DNA of 64,000 bases from Manihot esculenta (GCF_001659605.2 NC_035168.2:12525862-12589861), one strand, 5' to 3'. Shown: positions 12,617 through 25,740, counted from the stretch's first letter. Numbers and translations are program-made. Notes: generated from the sequence alone by a model not told the origin.

Positions 12617-15600
12617 TCATGTCCGTTCTCTAGGTTCAAGGGCAGCTATTTCTTTCACAACTTGCGCTTTGTCTGCTTCAAATTGTTCATCCTCTGCAGA
12701 TATGTAATCTAGTCAACCCACTACCCCACCCCACAACAATAACAGAAAATTTCAGTGGTTTTGCCTTACCTTTATCAGTTTTGAAATCAGCAAACAAGCG
12801 CAAAAGTTTGCTTCTATTTGCTACGAGTATGGTAACAATATCAGGAGGTTTATTTTGATTTGCAGCAAAGAGCTGTCAGGAGAGAGAGAGAGAAATGATA
12901 ATGCACATTATCATAAATGAAGAAAACCAACTATACCAATTCACAGTGCGCATCTACATTGAAAAATGGTACCTTGAAAACATGAAATGCTTCTGTCTGG
13001 ATGCTCTTACTTGATTCCTGAAAAGGAGTCTTCAACACATTAATGTCGCATTCACATATAGCAAAAGTTTAAGCTGGTTGAGATTTCTAGCAACTAACTA
13101 GTTGACATCACAAACTCAAGAATCCAAACATCAGTGTTTTGAAACCATCCACACCTTTAAGAGAAGCAAATAATACAATCCATCACATACAAAGATAACG
13201 CAAGCAATGAATGAGATGTTATGTGCAGAGTTTCACTGTCATTTATAACATATGGAAAAACCCAATACATTGTAATCTAATCTTAAATTTCCGATGGAAC
13301 AATTGCTTTTTGTCAAAGAAAAGAAATTAAGGCTACGTTTATTTGCAGAAAACAACTTGCATGTGTAAAATATTTTGTGGAAAAAGTGTTCTCCATAAAA
13401 AATATTTTCTAATAAAATAACTTATTTTTCATTGTTTGGCTGTAATATTAAAAAATAAAGGACATTATAATACATTTATCTATAGTAGTGTTAATAGGAT
13501 TCTCAAGATCCAGAAACAACTTCCTCTTTTATTTTCCTTAAAAAGACTTAATTTTCCTTTGAGCTGTAAAATACTTCCCATTGACCAATTCTTCTAAGTG
13601 CCTCAAATGTCAAAAATGTGGAAAATATTTTCCTTGAAACAAAAGAAGTCTGAGCTAGTAAATGCTAAAAGCTTTACAAATGGCAAGTTCATATGTACAT
13701 AAGATAAATGAAGGAAGAATTAGAGGGATGGTGGAGAAGGTTGACAAGTAATCTTTAAGGTATCATATTCATACTCTCAGGAGATTCATGAGAATCCTCA
13801 AGTTATCCCTTGAGCTCACATATCGTGTCATAACAACTGAATTTGAGCGATCCAGTAATATATCTCCCAACAGCTGTAACAAGCAAAGAAACTTGTTTAG
13901 TAGACAGTATTATTATCAGAGTAATAAACTTACGTGAAGGCATTTCCCACTCTGAATGTATTTAGAGAATGCTCCATTCATTGCTCAAATAATAAATTTG
14001 CAAGAATGTTATATATTTCGCCTACCTTGATAGCTTGTCGCCTGGTGATATAATTGGCAGATTCGAGTAGCTTTGAGTTATACTCAGCAAAGAACTGAAA
14101 CCAGCACAAAGTTAAACAAAAGCTTATATGATAACATGATGAGTGTCAAGTAACGCAATAAAAAGGACTATAGAAGCCATAAAATTAAATAACGGGATTT
14201 TCTTTTTCTTTTTTTTTTTTTTTGGGTTGGGGGGGGGGGGGGGGTGGTGGTGGTGGTGTTACCCACCATTATTTACAGGCCCCCCATAACTTGCAGTTGT
14301 AACGGCATTACCAGAGCCTTCATACAAAATCACATGCAATACTGCAATCTGCCATTTTCTTATTTCCAGCAAGCTTTATACAGCAACAACATTTTTTTTT
14401 CCCTTCATAATCTCTCTATTTCTCTTCATAATCTCTCTATTTCTCAATCAAATTTCTTCTCTCCCTTTAAGCTAAGAATCATCAAAACATATCTAGCTAG
14501 TTTTTCTAACAGATGAGTTTCATTCTGTTCTTTGCTTTTCTTTTATTATTTTTATTTTTAATATTTATTGATTAAAGCTTTTGTTGATGTTAGTTTTGTC
14601 GTTAAAGTTATACTTAAACTCTTTGTTTCATTACTTATTGTTTTTAGCTCTTTTGCTACCTACATAATTATTTTAGCTATAAATTAAGGAAAATTTGATG
14701 ATGTTTAAGAATGATATATTAATAGTCTTTATTTGATGTGTGCATACCTTTTATATAGTTGTATATCTTAATCTTACTTGTATCTATCAATATCTACTTA
14801 GTTTAATAAACTTTACAAATTTTTTAAAATACTTTGCATAGCACCAGGTCATTACCATTATATTACAGTCGTTATAGGCTTGTTTCCGTTACTCACGACT
14901 GCAACTATGAACGTGGTCGCAACCACAGTTTAAAACCATGATAAAAGCACAAATTTTAAATGCATATGTTAGTGATTCACAATGGCTATGCAACTATAAA
15001 CATCACGATAGAATATCCAAATAAAGAAGAAATAAATCAGTATAAAGTTAAAAGATGGCAAAGGGATAAATATATATTAGAATAGTACATTGGTGATTCT
15101 ATGTAGGATAACCTACATGGAGCCACGAGCCAACAAGATTATGAACAAATGTATACGGGTGAGCCCTATAAAATAATAACTGCCTAGTAGTCGGTCCCAA
15201 GAAAATAACTTCTCATCAGTTTTCAACGCTTGTGCATTTTCAATTAAATTGCCAATCCACATATTAATTCTGCATCGAATGGCAAGGATAGCATATAATT
15301 TCACCAACAAAAGACCAAAAGAAACTCAAATCATTATGAAGAATTTTATGAGAAATTTTTAATTACATTCTAATTGAATTGATTTTTACAAGATTTGAGT
15401 ATTTAGACACAAAGAATTAACCTAAATTAGAAATATTTACAATAAAAATAAAATTTCTATAATCAAGTCTAATTAAAATCTCAAAGATCTGAATTCTCCT
15501 AATTAGAAACTTTCTATGTTGGTCAATACATTAGGCCTAGGTAGCACGGGCAGTTTAAATGAAGTGCTAGTGACCAACATGGACACACAATTGACACACC

Positions 15601-18600
15601 TCGAACAAGTGTCTAACAAGCTTCCAAACGAGTCAAACTTTTTTAATATTCTTTGATATCTCTAACAGATTCCCAACATTGGTGGCGGCACAATTGGAAC
15701 ACATCTATGACAAGCCTGCATCTTTTTTTTCTTTTTCTCTATTTTTCATATAGCAGATTTTCTATACATGCAATTTATGAAATGAGGTACTAGGTTATTG
15801 TAAACTTTTTCTTTCCCCTTCAAAAGCATAATTCCAAAATTATGCTCACCAAATATATTGATAGAGTTTATTTAAAACTTTAAGCGTATGATACATATTA
15901 TTAAAAATGAATTTAAAATTATATTTATTAATATCATTAAAATTTAATTTTTAATAATAATAAGAATAATAATGTGTCCCTCCCATGCCATATCCATGTT
16001 GACAGCTTGACACATCCATATCATGTTGCTAAAGTATCCCATGTCCAACAAATGAACTAATCTGAGTTTCCTGTTATTGTTTAGCTTTCCTAATTTAGTC
16101 TCATTGAATCACTAAATACGTGAACTAAGACAGGTCCTAGTTCTCACCCATTGGTCTTCTCACAAAATCATTTTTATCTGCCTTCAAAATACTTCGGAAA
16201 TCCAGTAATCAAACATGTTTATGATCCAGTATGTGCATGTGCATGATTACAAAAATACATTATCAAAATGATAATAGACTTTCATAAATACCTATACAAA
16301 ACCAAAACAATAAGAGAACTTACCCATTCATAATTCTTTGAAAGAAATTCTGCTACAGTCGATTTATGTCTTGTGAGGAGTTCCTGCAACAAAATGATGA
16401 GGGATTATCAGGTTAATGCTAATAAAATTGCAACTAGATGACTGAATCATAATACCTACAATGATGCATGTTATTACCCTGTTTTTTTGTGGATGTTAAA
16501 TAGTTGAGGAAATTAATTCTGTGTTGTTTCATTGTAACATTGAAAATCAAATTACAGGTTGGAATACATTGGAAAAACTCATTTCTTTCTTGAAATTATT
16601 TAAGCCTATAAAAAATTGACGTCTCAATTTATTGCTAAATATAAGAGAAGTTACACAAAAAAGGGGAGAATTGTTATAGCTGCCAATGGCTAGCCATAGA
16701 GAGCAATGATCACAGGACTACTGTGTACGTGAATGTGTGATTCATTTTTCCAGTTCAATCTGTATATGCAAGTTTAAAGTCTTCCATCCCGGTATGTAAG
16801 TTTGAGAAAGTTTAGAAAATGACTTCACATTTTTATTAATTAACTACTTCTGTGAGAAGCCAATTTCCTTGAAAACAAAACAGATTTCCCGTTGATGATA
16901 GGAACATTTTCAATTAACCAAATTTCTCTATATATACCAAACATTGAAAATGGAACATCAGGGAAAATTTCTTCCAAAAGATATTTTACCAAACCGAGCC
17001 AAAGAAGACATAAACTTCCCTAAACAAAAAGTTACCAAAATGGTAATTTCAAAAAAAATACCAAATTGATTAAATATAAAAATTGGGGATCATATAGCCT
17101 TCATTTTATATCAATAAAGCTTCAGGCCAGTAAGCAACTATCAAATGAACGTCCAACAGTGGTAGTACAATTTAAAAAGAAAATGGATGACTATGGAATT
17201 CAATGTGTCATATAAAATGGCCAAAGACAACAGTAGCAAACTCATTAATGCTATGGGTAGGGTTTCAACTCCAAAAGAGGCTATTGCATTGTTACTTGCT
17301 CATCTTTTAAAAATGGACAACAACATAGATGTAGAGAGAGAGAGAGAGAGAGAGAAATTCTTCAACCTTAAAAGTAGCAGCAGCATCTGCTGCAACGTCA
17401 AAATTTGGAAGTTGTATATAATCAAAGAATTTCTTCATATGCTCTGATTCAAGAACATATCTGCAAAACAAAACACAAAACACAGGCATGCACAAAATTT
17501 ATTATAGATAAATACTACAACAACAACTAAGCCATAATGCCAAACCAGTTGGGATCAGCTATCTGGATCCTTAATCGCCATTCAGCTTTGTAAGACACCA
17601 AGTTCACATTAAATAGTAAAACAGCAGTTTAATAACCACTTGAATTTCAGGTGTAAGCAGCAGGCAAGAGGGAGCCTCCTCTCCCCTTAACACTTTTATT
17701 TCTCATCATATATCTAATTAAATTTTATAGCATTGACGTACCTAAAAAACTTTCAGCTTAACTAAACTCTTACATTTTCTCATATATGCAACATTGGGGC
17801 CTCAAACTACATAAACAATCAACATAAATAAAAATTGTTTGTATCAATCTTATAAGCAAGGTTGGCCCTCTAAGAAAAAGTATTTTAGCTCCGCTTCTGA
17901 GTGTCATCTTATTGTAATACACAACTTTCAAATTGCCTATAATTATAATATATAATATAATAATTATAATATGAGTGCATATTAAGTATATAATTTACAT
18001 AAAAATTATAAACAAAACAAATGCATAAAATCAGTTCTCGGTTTGGTTCAATCCAATTTGGTTCTTAGTAAAAAAATCGAAACAAAATAGTAAAATAAGT
18101 TCAGTTCGATAAGGTTCGTAATAGTTTATTATGGTCCTTTTTGTTCTGTTTGAGGCTTCCAAGAATCATGCACTCAATTAAAATACATGCTCTTGAGTCT
18201 TGAATGGCTTTGACTTCATACCAAGCAACTTCAACACTTAGAAGAATCAACAAAAACTAGAACTACTACAATTGAACTCATGAATGGACACCTCAAATTA
18301 CTCCAAAGCTTCTGTTTAATGCACTAGAATGCTCAATCGTAAAACTAGCTATTCATAAAGACTTTCCTTGGCATGGTTTCAAATAATCTCACTTTAATAG
18401 CTATTTGATGGACTAGTGTCATGTTATCATTTTGCCTCAAATCTACGAAAAAATTGCATCGGTAATTGCCATTACCAATATACAGGGGACTACTCCTTTC
18501 TTGAAACCTTTCTAGATTTTGTTACACCATAACCCACTTTAGAGTAATAGCTCTAACAGGGAAGAGAAGATAAATAGAACAGTGGATGGAGAAGAATTAA

Positions 18601-21600
18601 GAAGAAGAAGAAGAAGAAGAAAGTGTTTGGATAGAGAAAAGAAGGGAGAGATGAGAGGTAATAAGCTGATTTTTGTATTAGAATCTGAATGCCCTCTTGT
18701 GTATATTATGTAATAGAACAGACTAGTAGAAGAATTGTATATATTCTCTATTGAACAAGGGTGTTTATATACATATTAAAGGGACTTATTAAGGTAATAA
18801 ATCACTCTCCTAAAAATCCTCTATCAATCAATTAATATCAATTAACTCTATGATTTTGCGATCTATCTTAACTAAAATCCTCTCTCAATCAATTAATATC
18901 AATTAGCTCTATGATTTTGCAATCTATCTTAATTAAAATTTTCTGTCAATCAATTAATATCAATTAACTCTATGATTTTGCGATTTATCTTAATTTATGT
19001 ACATATTATATTCACACTATAACACTCCCTCAAGTTGGAGTATAGATATTTATCTTGCCTAGCTTGTTACAAAAATATCATGTTCTAGGCCAATTTAATG
19101 TCTTGACGAGTAAATCACCCGGTTGCTCTTTTGTCTTTACATAATTGATGAAAATTAAATTCGCTTGAATCTTTTCACGGATAAAATAGCAATCAACTTT
19201 AATATGTTTAGTCCTTTCATGGTATACAGAATTAGAGGTGATGCTATATTCATGACTTTTAGGTGGCTTTAACTTTATGTTGTTTTGCACCAGTTATTGA
19301 AAATTATGTTTTAATAATAAATATTCAACAAGGATTTAATATCTTTATTTGATGCATTTTATTCTCATTACTTATTTCACTTAATTTTATCCAAGCCCTT
19401 GAATATCTATTCGTTTAGTGCATTTTGCAATAAAAAAAATGAAATAAAGCACAGTAACAGGTCATGACTTTTAAATACAGACATGACAGCTCAGTTTGGG
19501 TCATACACAACAACAACTACAATCATGAGCATGGCCATGGCTGCAATCGTGATTTGAATCCATCAAAATTATTGAAATATTCACATCCGTTAGGGCTATT
19601 TCTACTTCCAAAAGGGTGTTAACTTGCTTATCTAAAGATCAATTAACATGAACCCTTTCAAGTTTGCTAATTCCTCAAGGAAAAGGACTTTCAAGACCTA
19701 GATAATCATATTCTCTTTTCCCATGAAAAAGAAGAAAATTTATTTCTGAAATGCATGCTATCTGATTCCACTTTTGAAAGATTATTGAATGCGACCTTGA
19801 CTTTACTCACCTTGCAACGCTCTGGTGACGTATGCACTCCCTTAACATTGCACCATAGTGTAAGGCCATGTCTGTGTTCTCATATCTAAAGAAGCAAAAA
19901 ATGGAAATTAGAAGATGCTAACAAATATTGGACAAACAAAAATGTTTGAATATCCCCTCAACTTGCATCCAAGATTTAAAAAGAAAAGGTACCAATGCCA
20001 TCACCTGAGGAAATCAATTAAACATAATTTCATCTAAAATACACTGAATGGATGCCCAACCAAAGCATTTATCTGATTCTAATGTAAGAAAAAACTCAAA
20101 ACAGTAACTCTAGTGCTCGTCTTTCCAACTGAAAACCCTCAAGCTAAAACTGCCCCAAGATTACACAATTTTAGAGATGAGAGAAAATGCCAATTTTCTT
20201 TGTTGATAATGCTATTAAGTAGTTCCAAACAAAAGAAAACAAAAATGTTATTTTATCCAAAAGATTCCAAGAAATTAGTAATAAAAAAGTGTTCAAAACA
20301 TAAATATTTTCCTGTCCAACTTTAACTGCACAAGTAAAGTTAATTATTATTAATTCAAACAGTGTGTATTTAACCATATAACAGAAAGAAAATAGGCAGA
20401 CTGATGAAAAGCAAAGCTAATAGTTGTGGAAAGCATTTTAGAGATAATGCAACTAACCAAAAGTTTTAACCAAAGACTCATCAAGTAAATCTTCAATAAC
20501 GTGACAAATGGAACCATCACAAAGCTTACCCTCCTATTAAAATATCCAAAAGATCTGTGTTCTTTTCCAAGTATTCAGATGCAATCAACCGAGACTGAAC
20601 TTGTTGTCTTTGTAAATTTGCAACAACTTGAGTGGCATCTTTTCGGGTCTGCGGAAAGAAAACTCATCATGCTAATAGCAACAGCAAAATGCTTCCCCAT
20701 TTATAAAATCCAAATGTGAAATTCATTCAGAAAAATCACTTAGCATAGAAAGTGCTGAAAATTAAAAATTTCAAGTTATTAAATACAAAACTGCAACATA
20801 AATTAGATTGCTAAATATGGTTACCTCCAAATTCAATTTCGGAAGACAAATTATCAAAAGACGGAGTGTATTTTCTCTGAAGAACTCTTGAGTCAATTGT
20901 GCACAAGCTTCAGAGATCGGCTCAGATTCACTATTGCCATAAAGAATTGACTTTAACTCCCTGATATTTCTAGAGAGCTCTTCCATCTGCAGAAAAGTTA
21001 ATCTTAGGGACGTGATGCAAAATTTAGAAAATTTAGCAAAATATAATAAATAAGAAACACCCAACAACAAGATGAACAGAGAAAATAAAAACATGTATAT
21101 ATATATATATATATATAGAATGTAAGCAAGGGAAATCTCATAAACCAATTGCCAAATGCTCTCAGTATTCATACTACTCAGTTACAATAACAGCCAAAAT
21201 TTCAGCGAGCAATATTTCATTTCACTGGCGAATAAAATGAAACGAAGCCAAATTGCATGAAACTTTAACCATTACTCCTCTCACTTACCGGATCCTCAGC
21301 CGCTATCAGAATTCTTTGCATACAGAGCATAAAAAAAGTTCAAGCAGAACAAAATCTATGCTTGTTTTATTCACAAAACCAGCTCCCACAAACCAAACCG
21401 TATCACCTGACGACTTCTATCGATCATAGATAGTTCCCCATTTCAGACTTAGAAAAAAACTAAAACCCACAGTATTTACAAATGCCTACAACTTCATTCT
21501 TGCCCCCAAATAGACCACATTCCTGTAAGTTCACATTTACTTGAAATTCCAGATCTCTTTAAAACCCAAAACCAAGTTAAACCTAAATTAAGTTCATGAC

Positions 21601-21729
21601 AGAAACCTTTTCTTCACGCTTGGCATCTCGTGGATCGGAGGAGGGCCGATCAGCGTAGATGAGAAGATCTCGAGTCTGACGAACGATATCAGTTGGAGTA
21701 CGAGGCTTAGACTTGAAAAGCCCCTTCAT
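12617..21729 (-). CDS. MO25-like protein (CAB39/calcium-binding protein 39-like scaffold), 11 exons
   Basis: On the minus strand the coding exons are 21729-21607, 20986-20825, 20648-20530, 19885-19811, 17460-17367, 16383-16324, 14094-14026, 13873-13775, 13017-12973, 12872-12770 and 12693-12617. All introns are GT-AG and phases match, giving 341 residues, close to the usual length of about 340. It begins [20 protein letters not shown]. Further family blocks are [70 protein letters not shown] and [17 protein letters not shown]25 is a helical-repeat scaffold that binds and activates STE20/GCK-type kinases; in plants it is linked to cell growth and polarity. The frame is open upstream with an Ala-rich stretch but has no ATG there, so 21729 is the start. 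The introns are loaded with old transposons, yet all exons are intact. Confidence 0.95.
13331..13655. mobile_element. hAT-like MITE in an MO25 intron
   Basis: The left end AGGCTACGTTTATTTGCAGA mirrors the right end, whose complement begins AGACTTCTTTTGTTTCAAGG. The inside is rich in AAAATATTTTC words. This look (GTTTGTTTGCAGAAAA...) is common for plant hAT MITEs. The ends are approximate. Confidence 0.45.
14207..14256. repeat. Poly-T/poly-G/(TGG)n low-complexity run
   Basis: A T tract, then a G tract of about 17, then TGGTGGTGG. It lies in an intron of the MO25-like gene and may be length-variable or misassembled. Confidence 0.7.
15337..15528 (-). repeat. Solo LTR of the copia family, target duplication CATTA
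   Basis: 192 bp, reverse complement of the LTR at 2227-2416. In its own direction it starts TATTGACCAACATAGA and ends AAAATTCTTCA. It is flanked on both sides by CATTA (15332-15336 and 15529-15533). It sits in the intron between MO25 exons 6 and 7. Confidence 0.85.
17515..17600 (-). mobile_element. Probable RTE-type LINE 3' tail
   Basis: On the plus strand ACAACAACAACTAAGCC is followed by CCAGTTGGGATCAGCTATCT and GGATCC. Read on the minus strand this is the GGATCC...GCTGA...CCCAACTGG...(TTG)n tail that I associate with plant RTE LINE ends. Only the last 90 bp or so are present. The family call is from memory of the tail pattern. Confidence 0.45.
18520..19024 (-). repeat. 3' LTR of a second, truncated copia element
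   Basis: 505 bp in minus orientation, starting TGTTATAGTGTG and ending GGTGTAACA, so the termini are TGTTA/TAACA. It follows the purine tract ACTTGAGGGAG (19025-19035 on the complement). It holds a TATA-like ATGTATATAAACACCC near 18763 (complement) and a 61-bp tandem repeat. No 5' LTR is left. Confidence 0.7.
18817..18997. repeat. Three tandem copies of a 61-bp repeat inside the LTR
   Basis: Units at 18817-18877, 18878-18938 and 18939 to about 18997, sharing CAATCAATTAATATCAATTA and CTCTATGATTTTGC. They lie in the U3 part of the LTR, upstream of its TATA-like box. Confidence 0.8.
19025..19290 (-). pseudogene. RNase H end of a truncated copia pol
   Basis: The minus-strand frame contains [20 protein letters not shown] and then [11 protein letters not shown], matching the conserved C-terminal end of copia RNase H (HERTKHIEVDCHF...ADxxTK). 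The rest of pol is missing. It ends just before the purine tract and LTR at 19024. Confidence 0.7.
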
Positions 21730-22015
21730 CTTCTCCGATTTCGAATGAGTTAAACTCACCGGTGATCCAGCTGTAGCTGTTGTGGTAGTTGCCGTTGCCG
21801 CTGCCGCTTCTGCTGCTGCTGCTGCCGCCGGCTTTGAGAGCCTCTGTACCACTTCTCTCGAAGAGGCTCTCTCCGCCGCAGACGCAGCAGGTTTAGAGAC
21901 GCAGGTTCCTATGCTTCCTCTGTCTAGAAACCTCCTCCTCCCTCGTTCAGTGCTTAGTAGCCCTAATCGATCTGATCCTTCTCTGTGCTTGTGCTTGGTT
22001 TGGCACTTGTGGATT
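21730..22015 (-). promoter_or_regulatory. 5' UTR/promoter-proximal region of the MO25-like gene
   Basis: GC-richer than its surroundings, with GCTGCTGCCGCC-type trinucleotide repeats (about 21790-21835) and CT-rich stretches (about 21850-21965). In the gene's direction it is open in frame with the coding sequence but contains only GTG, not ATG, so it reads as 5' leader. The transcription start cannot be fixed. Confidence 0.45.
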
Positions 22016-22560
22016 TGAGGATGGCACGCTTTTTATTTTTTATTAATTATTTTTCGTGAGATCCGACGGTTGTGTTGGGTTTTACACCAACGGTTGGTCG
22101 TTACTCCCTACTGTAACTAATAACTTTGGTGGTGGGTGGATAAAGATTAAAAGTCTCTGCGCCGATGAAGTTGTTTGCATTTACACGGATTTACTTTCTG
22201 CATAAAGCCTATTTATAACTAAAGTTATACTCCGGCCAAAATTTGAATGGAACCAAAATCAGCGAAGTCAAACTTAATTGGATCAGATCAATGATTTAAC
22301 TAGTTATATCGGTCTTAAATTGGTTACTCATGGATTCTGAGTATTTAATTGATTCGTTTACAAATTAAATTTATTTAAATTTTAAAAAAATAATTATTTT
22401 TTAATTTTTAAAATTAAATAAAACTCGCTAATTAATCTATTAATTTTAAAAAAGTATATTAAAATATTTTAAAGTATTAGAAAATTTACTAATTAGTCTA
22501 TAGAAAGAATAGGTCTTCTTCATCTTATTCTTCTTCTCCTGGTAGTTGTTCAACCTTCAG
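22016..22560. other. Intergenic sequence upstream of the MO25-like gene
   Basis: AT-rich with no coding signal; it borders the repeat block that starts near 22.5 kb. The 3' LTR of the Tat element should lie here or be lost, but I could not delimit it. Confidence 0.5.
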
Positions 22561-22599
22561 CTCTTCCTTCGGTGGCTCTATTCACGCTCTGGTTTCCAT

Positions 22600-24096
22600 A
22601 GTTCCGTTGAGGGCGGTCTATGATAATAATACCCTTATAGTGAACGACATCACATCCATGTTGATTGAGAGGGATGTAGATCGCTTACAGGACCATTACC
22701 AAATCTCTCAAGAGATCTTTCAGATTTATGCTCTAAATCCAAATGTTCACGTAGATGACCAGATCCTCATGGTATAAGAGGAACAGTTGAAGGTGAATCT
22801 TTAGTTCCCAATTGACCTATTCTTTGTTGAAGTCCTTAGCTTCCACAAACTATCAATCTCTCAACTACACCCCAGCAGCTAGAGAATTTTGGTGGTTTTC
22901 CGCTTCATCTACTTCAATAACAATATTGAACCGAGTGTAGCCCTCTTCTCCCAGTTGTACCAGCTAGGTATCTAGAAAAACGAAAAGTTTTGATTTTTCA
23001 GTGGGAAGAAGCACCAAACCCTTTTTTATCAGATCCCCTTTTCCTTGAAACATTGGAAAAACAAGTTCTTCATCCTTTGCCACTGGGTGTTTAGGGGTTT
23101 TGGCCAACTATGGATTGATTGGAATGTCTAGATAGAGTTTCGGAAGGATGGGGCTCGACCGTGCAGGGATGAAGAAGAGGCTTTGGACTTCCTCCAAAAG
23201 ATGGCTTCGACCCATAGAACGGATATAAACATGGCAGTGAGAAATGCTATCCTCTCATGGCAAAGCCATTACCAAGCAGAATAGGCTCGGTTGCCTCGGC
23301 CATCCGATTAATAGAACCTTCAGATGATCCTACCTCCTTCTACAGAGTAGGGTATTTTAACTTACTACCTTTACCTTTACATTATTTTACTTACACACAC
23401 CTTACTTTATTCAGATACACCAAAAGATGGCTTCAGCTCACAAAACAAATATAAACATAGCGATGAGAAATGCCATCCATCCTTTAACGGCAAAGCCATT
23501 ACCAAGCAGAACTAGCTTAATTACCTCTACTATCTGATCAACGGAACCTTCGGATGATCCTACCCTCTTCTGCAGAGTAAAGTATTTTACTTTTACCATC
23601 TTTACCTTTACACTATTTTACTTACTCACTCTCTACTTAATGCAGATATGGTGGGCAAAGGAAAAAACAAGTTCGCTAAAGCTACACATGTTGCTTGCAA
23701 AGGCAAGTCCACTATTAGACCTCTAGCCCACCTCCAACAAGAGCACGACAAGTGGAAGAGATCATCGCACTTCCTTCTCCCCCTCCTTTACCTATTATAG
23801 CCTCTAGGCCTTCAAACCCTCAGGTCGATTCTTCCGCAAGGAGTGCATCTCCACCTCTCAATCACCCTCCTTTTCAAAATTATGAAGAGGCAGACATAGG
23901 AGCTCCTTGGCCTTGGAGTATCAAGCATTTGCTATGGCCTTGACAAGAGTCAATTCTCTCCTAGAAGAGCCTAGATTGTCTCTCCTCATTGCAAAGATTG
24001 CCATGTGACTTGGAGATCGCCAGGGGCTGGTGTTATTGAGATAAATGGCTTATATGACAACATCATCTCCTCGGTTATGGAGTGCGCTTTGTCTGC
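22600..24096 (+). pseudogene. Antisense ORF (aORF) of a Tat-lineage Ty3 element, first part
   Basis: Broken plus-strand reading frames carry SVPIDLFFVEVLSFHKLSIS, FIYFNNNIEPSVALFSQLYQ and SLKHWKNKFFILCHWVF (about 22800-23120). These resemble the plant retrotransposon-associated protein with a WKxxFFxV core that Tat-type elements encode antisense to pol. It is followed by Pro/Ser-rich stretches (23750-23940). Several stops interrupt it. Element A splits the frame at the TCTGC target site, and it resumes at 31211. The local tandem copy at about 23255-23345 and 23480-23580 (CAAAGCCATTACCAAGCAGA) indicates an internal duplication. Confidence 0.55.
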
Positions 24097-24478
24097 TAAT
24101 AGAGCATATTTTAGTCCACTTTATCATTATGTTCTTGATATTTATTTACATCTTTTCTACCTAATTTTGTGGTTTTAATCATGTTTCGTAGATAATAGGT
24201 GTAAAGAGACAATCTGGAGAAAATGCTCTTAAAACTGCCAAAAAGTGCCAAATATGGAAAGGGCCAAAAAAGGAAAGCTTTCAAATAAGGAAAGTTTTCA
24301 GAAAAGGAAAGTTTTCAAATAAGGAAAGTGCAGAAGCAAAAGCAAATAACAAAAGCTCAGTCATAAGATTATTTGAAATTCAAAATGCAGATCTTTCTTT
24401 CCTTGTTCAAAAATGTGCACACACTGCAGCAGTCAAATCTTCCTATTTAGGCAGCAAGATTTCATGAAGACGCACTTG
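24097..24478 (+). repeat. Element A, first LTR (truncated)
   Basis: Starts TAATAGAGCATATTTTAGTC (TG changed to TA), immediately after the target site TCTGC (24092-24096). It matches the first 380 bp of the 1.66-kb LTR at 25567, then breaks off at CGCACTTG and joins the element's 3' internal region. Confidence 0.85.
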
Positions 24479-25566
24479 AGCCTTGATCAATGCAGTTGGG
24501 ACTCTTTTTCTTTCCCCAATTATTTGAGCCTTGATCAAGTGGATCGCACCATGCACACCACACCCAGGGGAGTACTCAGTTTCTTTTGCATTTTAATTTT
24601 TTCAATACATTGAGGACAATGCATGATTTAGGTGTGGGGGGTGCATATCTCTAAATCTTTTATTTTTTTATTTTTTTTTTTGTTTTTTCCTTTCAATTTT
24701 TTTGCGATTTTTCTTTCTTTCTCTTTCAGTTTTTGCGTTTTTTTCCTTTCAGCTTTCTTTTAGTTTTTGCTTTCAATAATACACACAACCACAATCTTCT
24801 TCTTTTTGTTTTGCTCTACTCAAACTGATAGACTATGTTGAATGAGCTTCTCTTTCCATGACCCCATTGATGTGATAACTCTTTAAACTTATGTTGAATC
24901 AATTGCAGTGAGTTATATTCATGTTTGAGAATTGCCTTTTGAATTGAATCTCTGAGCTTGCCATGGTGAAAAATGTATTGATGACACTCATTAGAGAGAA
25001 TGAATTGAAATTTGTGTGAATGAACTTAACATGACTTGATTTAGCAATCGGTGTTGATTTGTCCAATGCATTGATTAAAGAAATTCAGCAAAGGCTTAGA
25101 CTTCATAAGCACAATTGAAAACTGTTTCAATGGTTGAAAGACTATGAACAGAGCTAGTAGCCACTTGGACAGGTGACCAACTGAGTAACTTGGGGTGGGT
25201 ATTACCAATATGTACCTTCATGTCAAAAGGTTGGTGACTTTTTCAAGCAAAACTTAAGTGCAAAAATCTGAATATAGTACTTCAAGGTAAGGGCAAATCA
25301 CTCTGAAAGCTAGAAAAAGTTTTAACTGAACAGAATAAGTGCATGTATAATCTCTCTCTTGAGTAAAACAAATCCTAGCCATGGTAAGTAAAGGGAAACA
25401 AGGAAAGAAGGTGAGTAATCTTCATGCATATATTCTTCACTGCAATGATTCAAAATAGGTGTCTTGAGTAAGAGTTTAAGTGGAAATAAGGATCAAGTAG
25501 CAAAGAAAGCTTGTTTGACTAAGTTTATTTACTTAAGGACAAACAAAAGGCTAGGTGTGGGGTATT
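24479..25566 (+). other. Element A, 3' internal region between LTR 1 and LTR 2
   Basis: Non-coding. It has a PPT-like box near 24608-24641 (TTGAGGACAATGCATGATTT then AGGTGTGGGG) and a second near 25530-25563 (GGACAAACAAAAGGCTAGGT then GTGGGG) just before LTR 2. The same 1-kb region recurs at 28601-29577, at 39781-40857 and, reversed, at 43101-44196 and 47691-48776. Confidence 0.7.
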
Positions 25567-25740
25567 TGATAGAGCATATTTTAGTCCACTTTATCATTAT
25601 GTTCTTGATGTTTATTTACATCTTTTCTACCTAATTTTGTGGTTTTAATCATGTTTCGCAGATAATAGATGTAAAGAGACAATCTGGAGAAAATGCTCTT
25701 AAAACTGCCAAAAAGTGCCAAATATGGAAAGTGCCAAAAA

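Noticed and set aside
14228..14256. Long G tract as a possible G-quadruplex regulator
   Set aside because: It is a simple homopolymer beside a poly-T run in an intron, with no further structure; an assembly or slippage artefact is just as likely.
21583..21852. Longer Ala/Thr-rich N-terminus for the MO25-like protein
   Set aside because: The frame is open upstream but begins with GTG only. The family starts at MKGLF, so 21729 is kept as the start.
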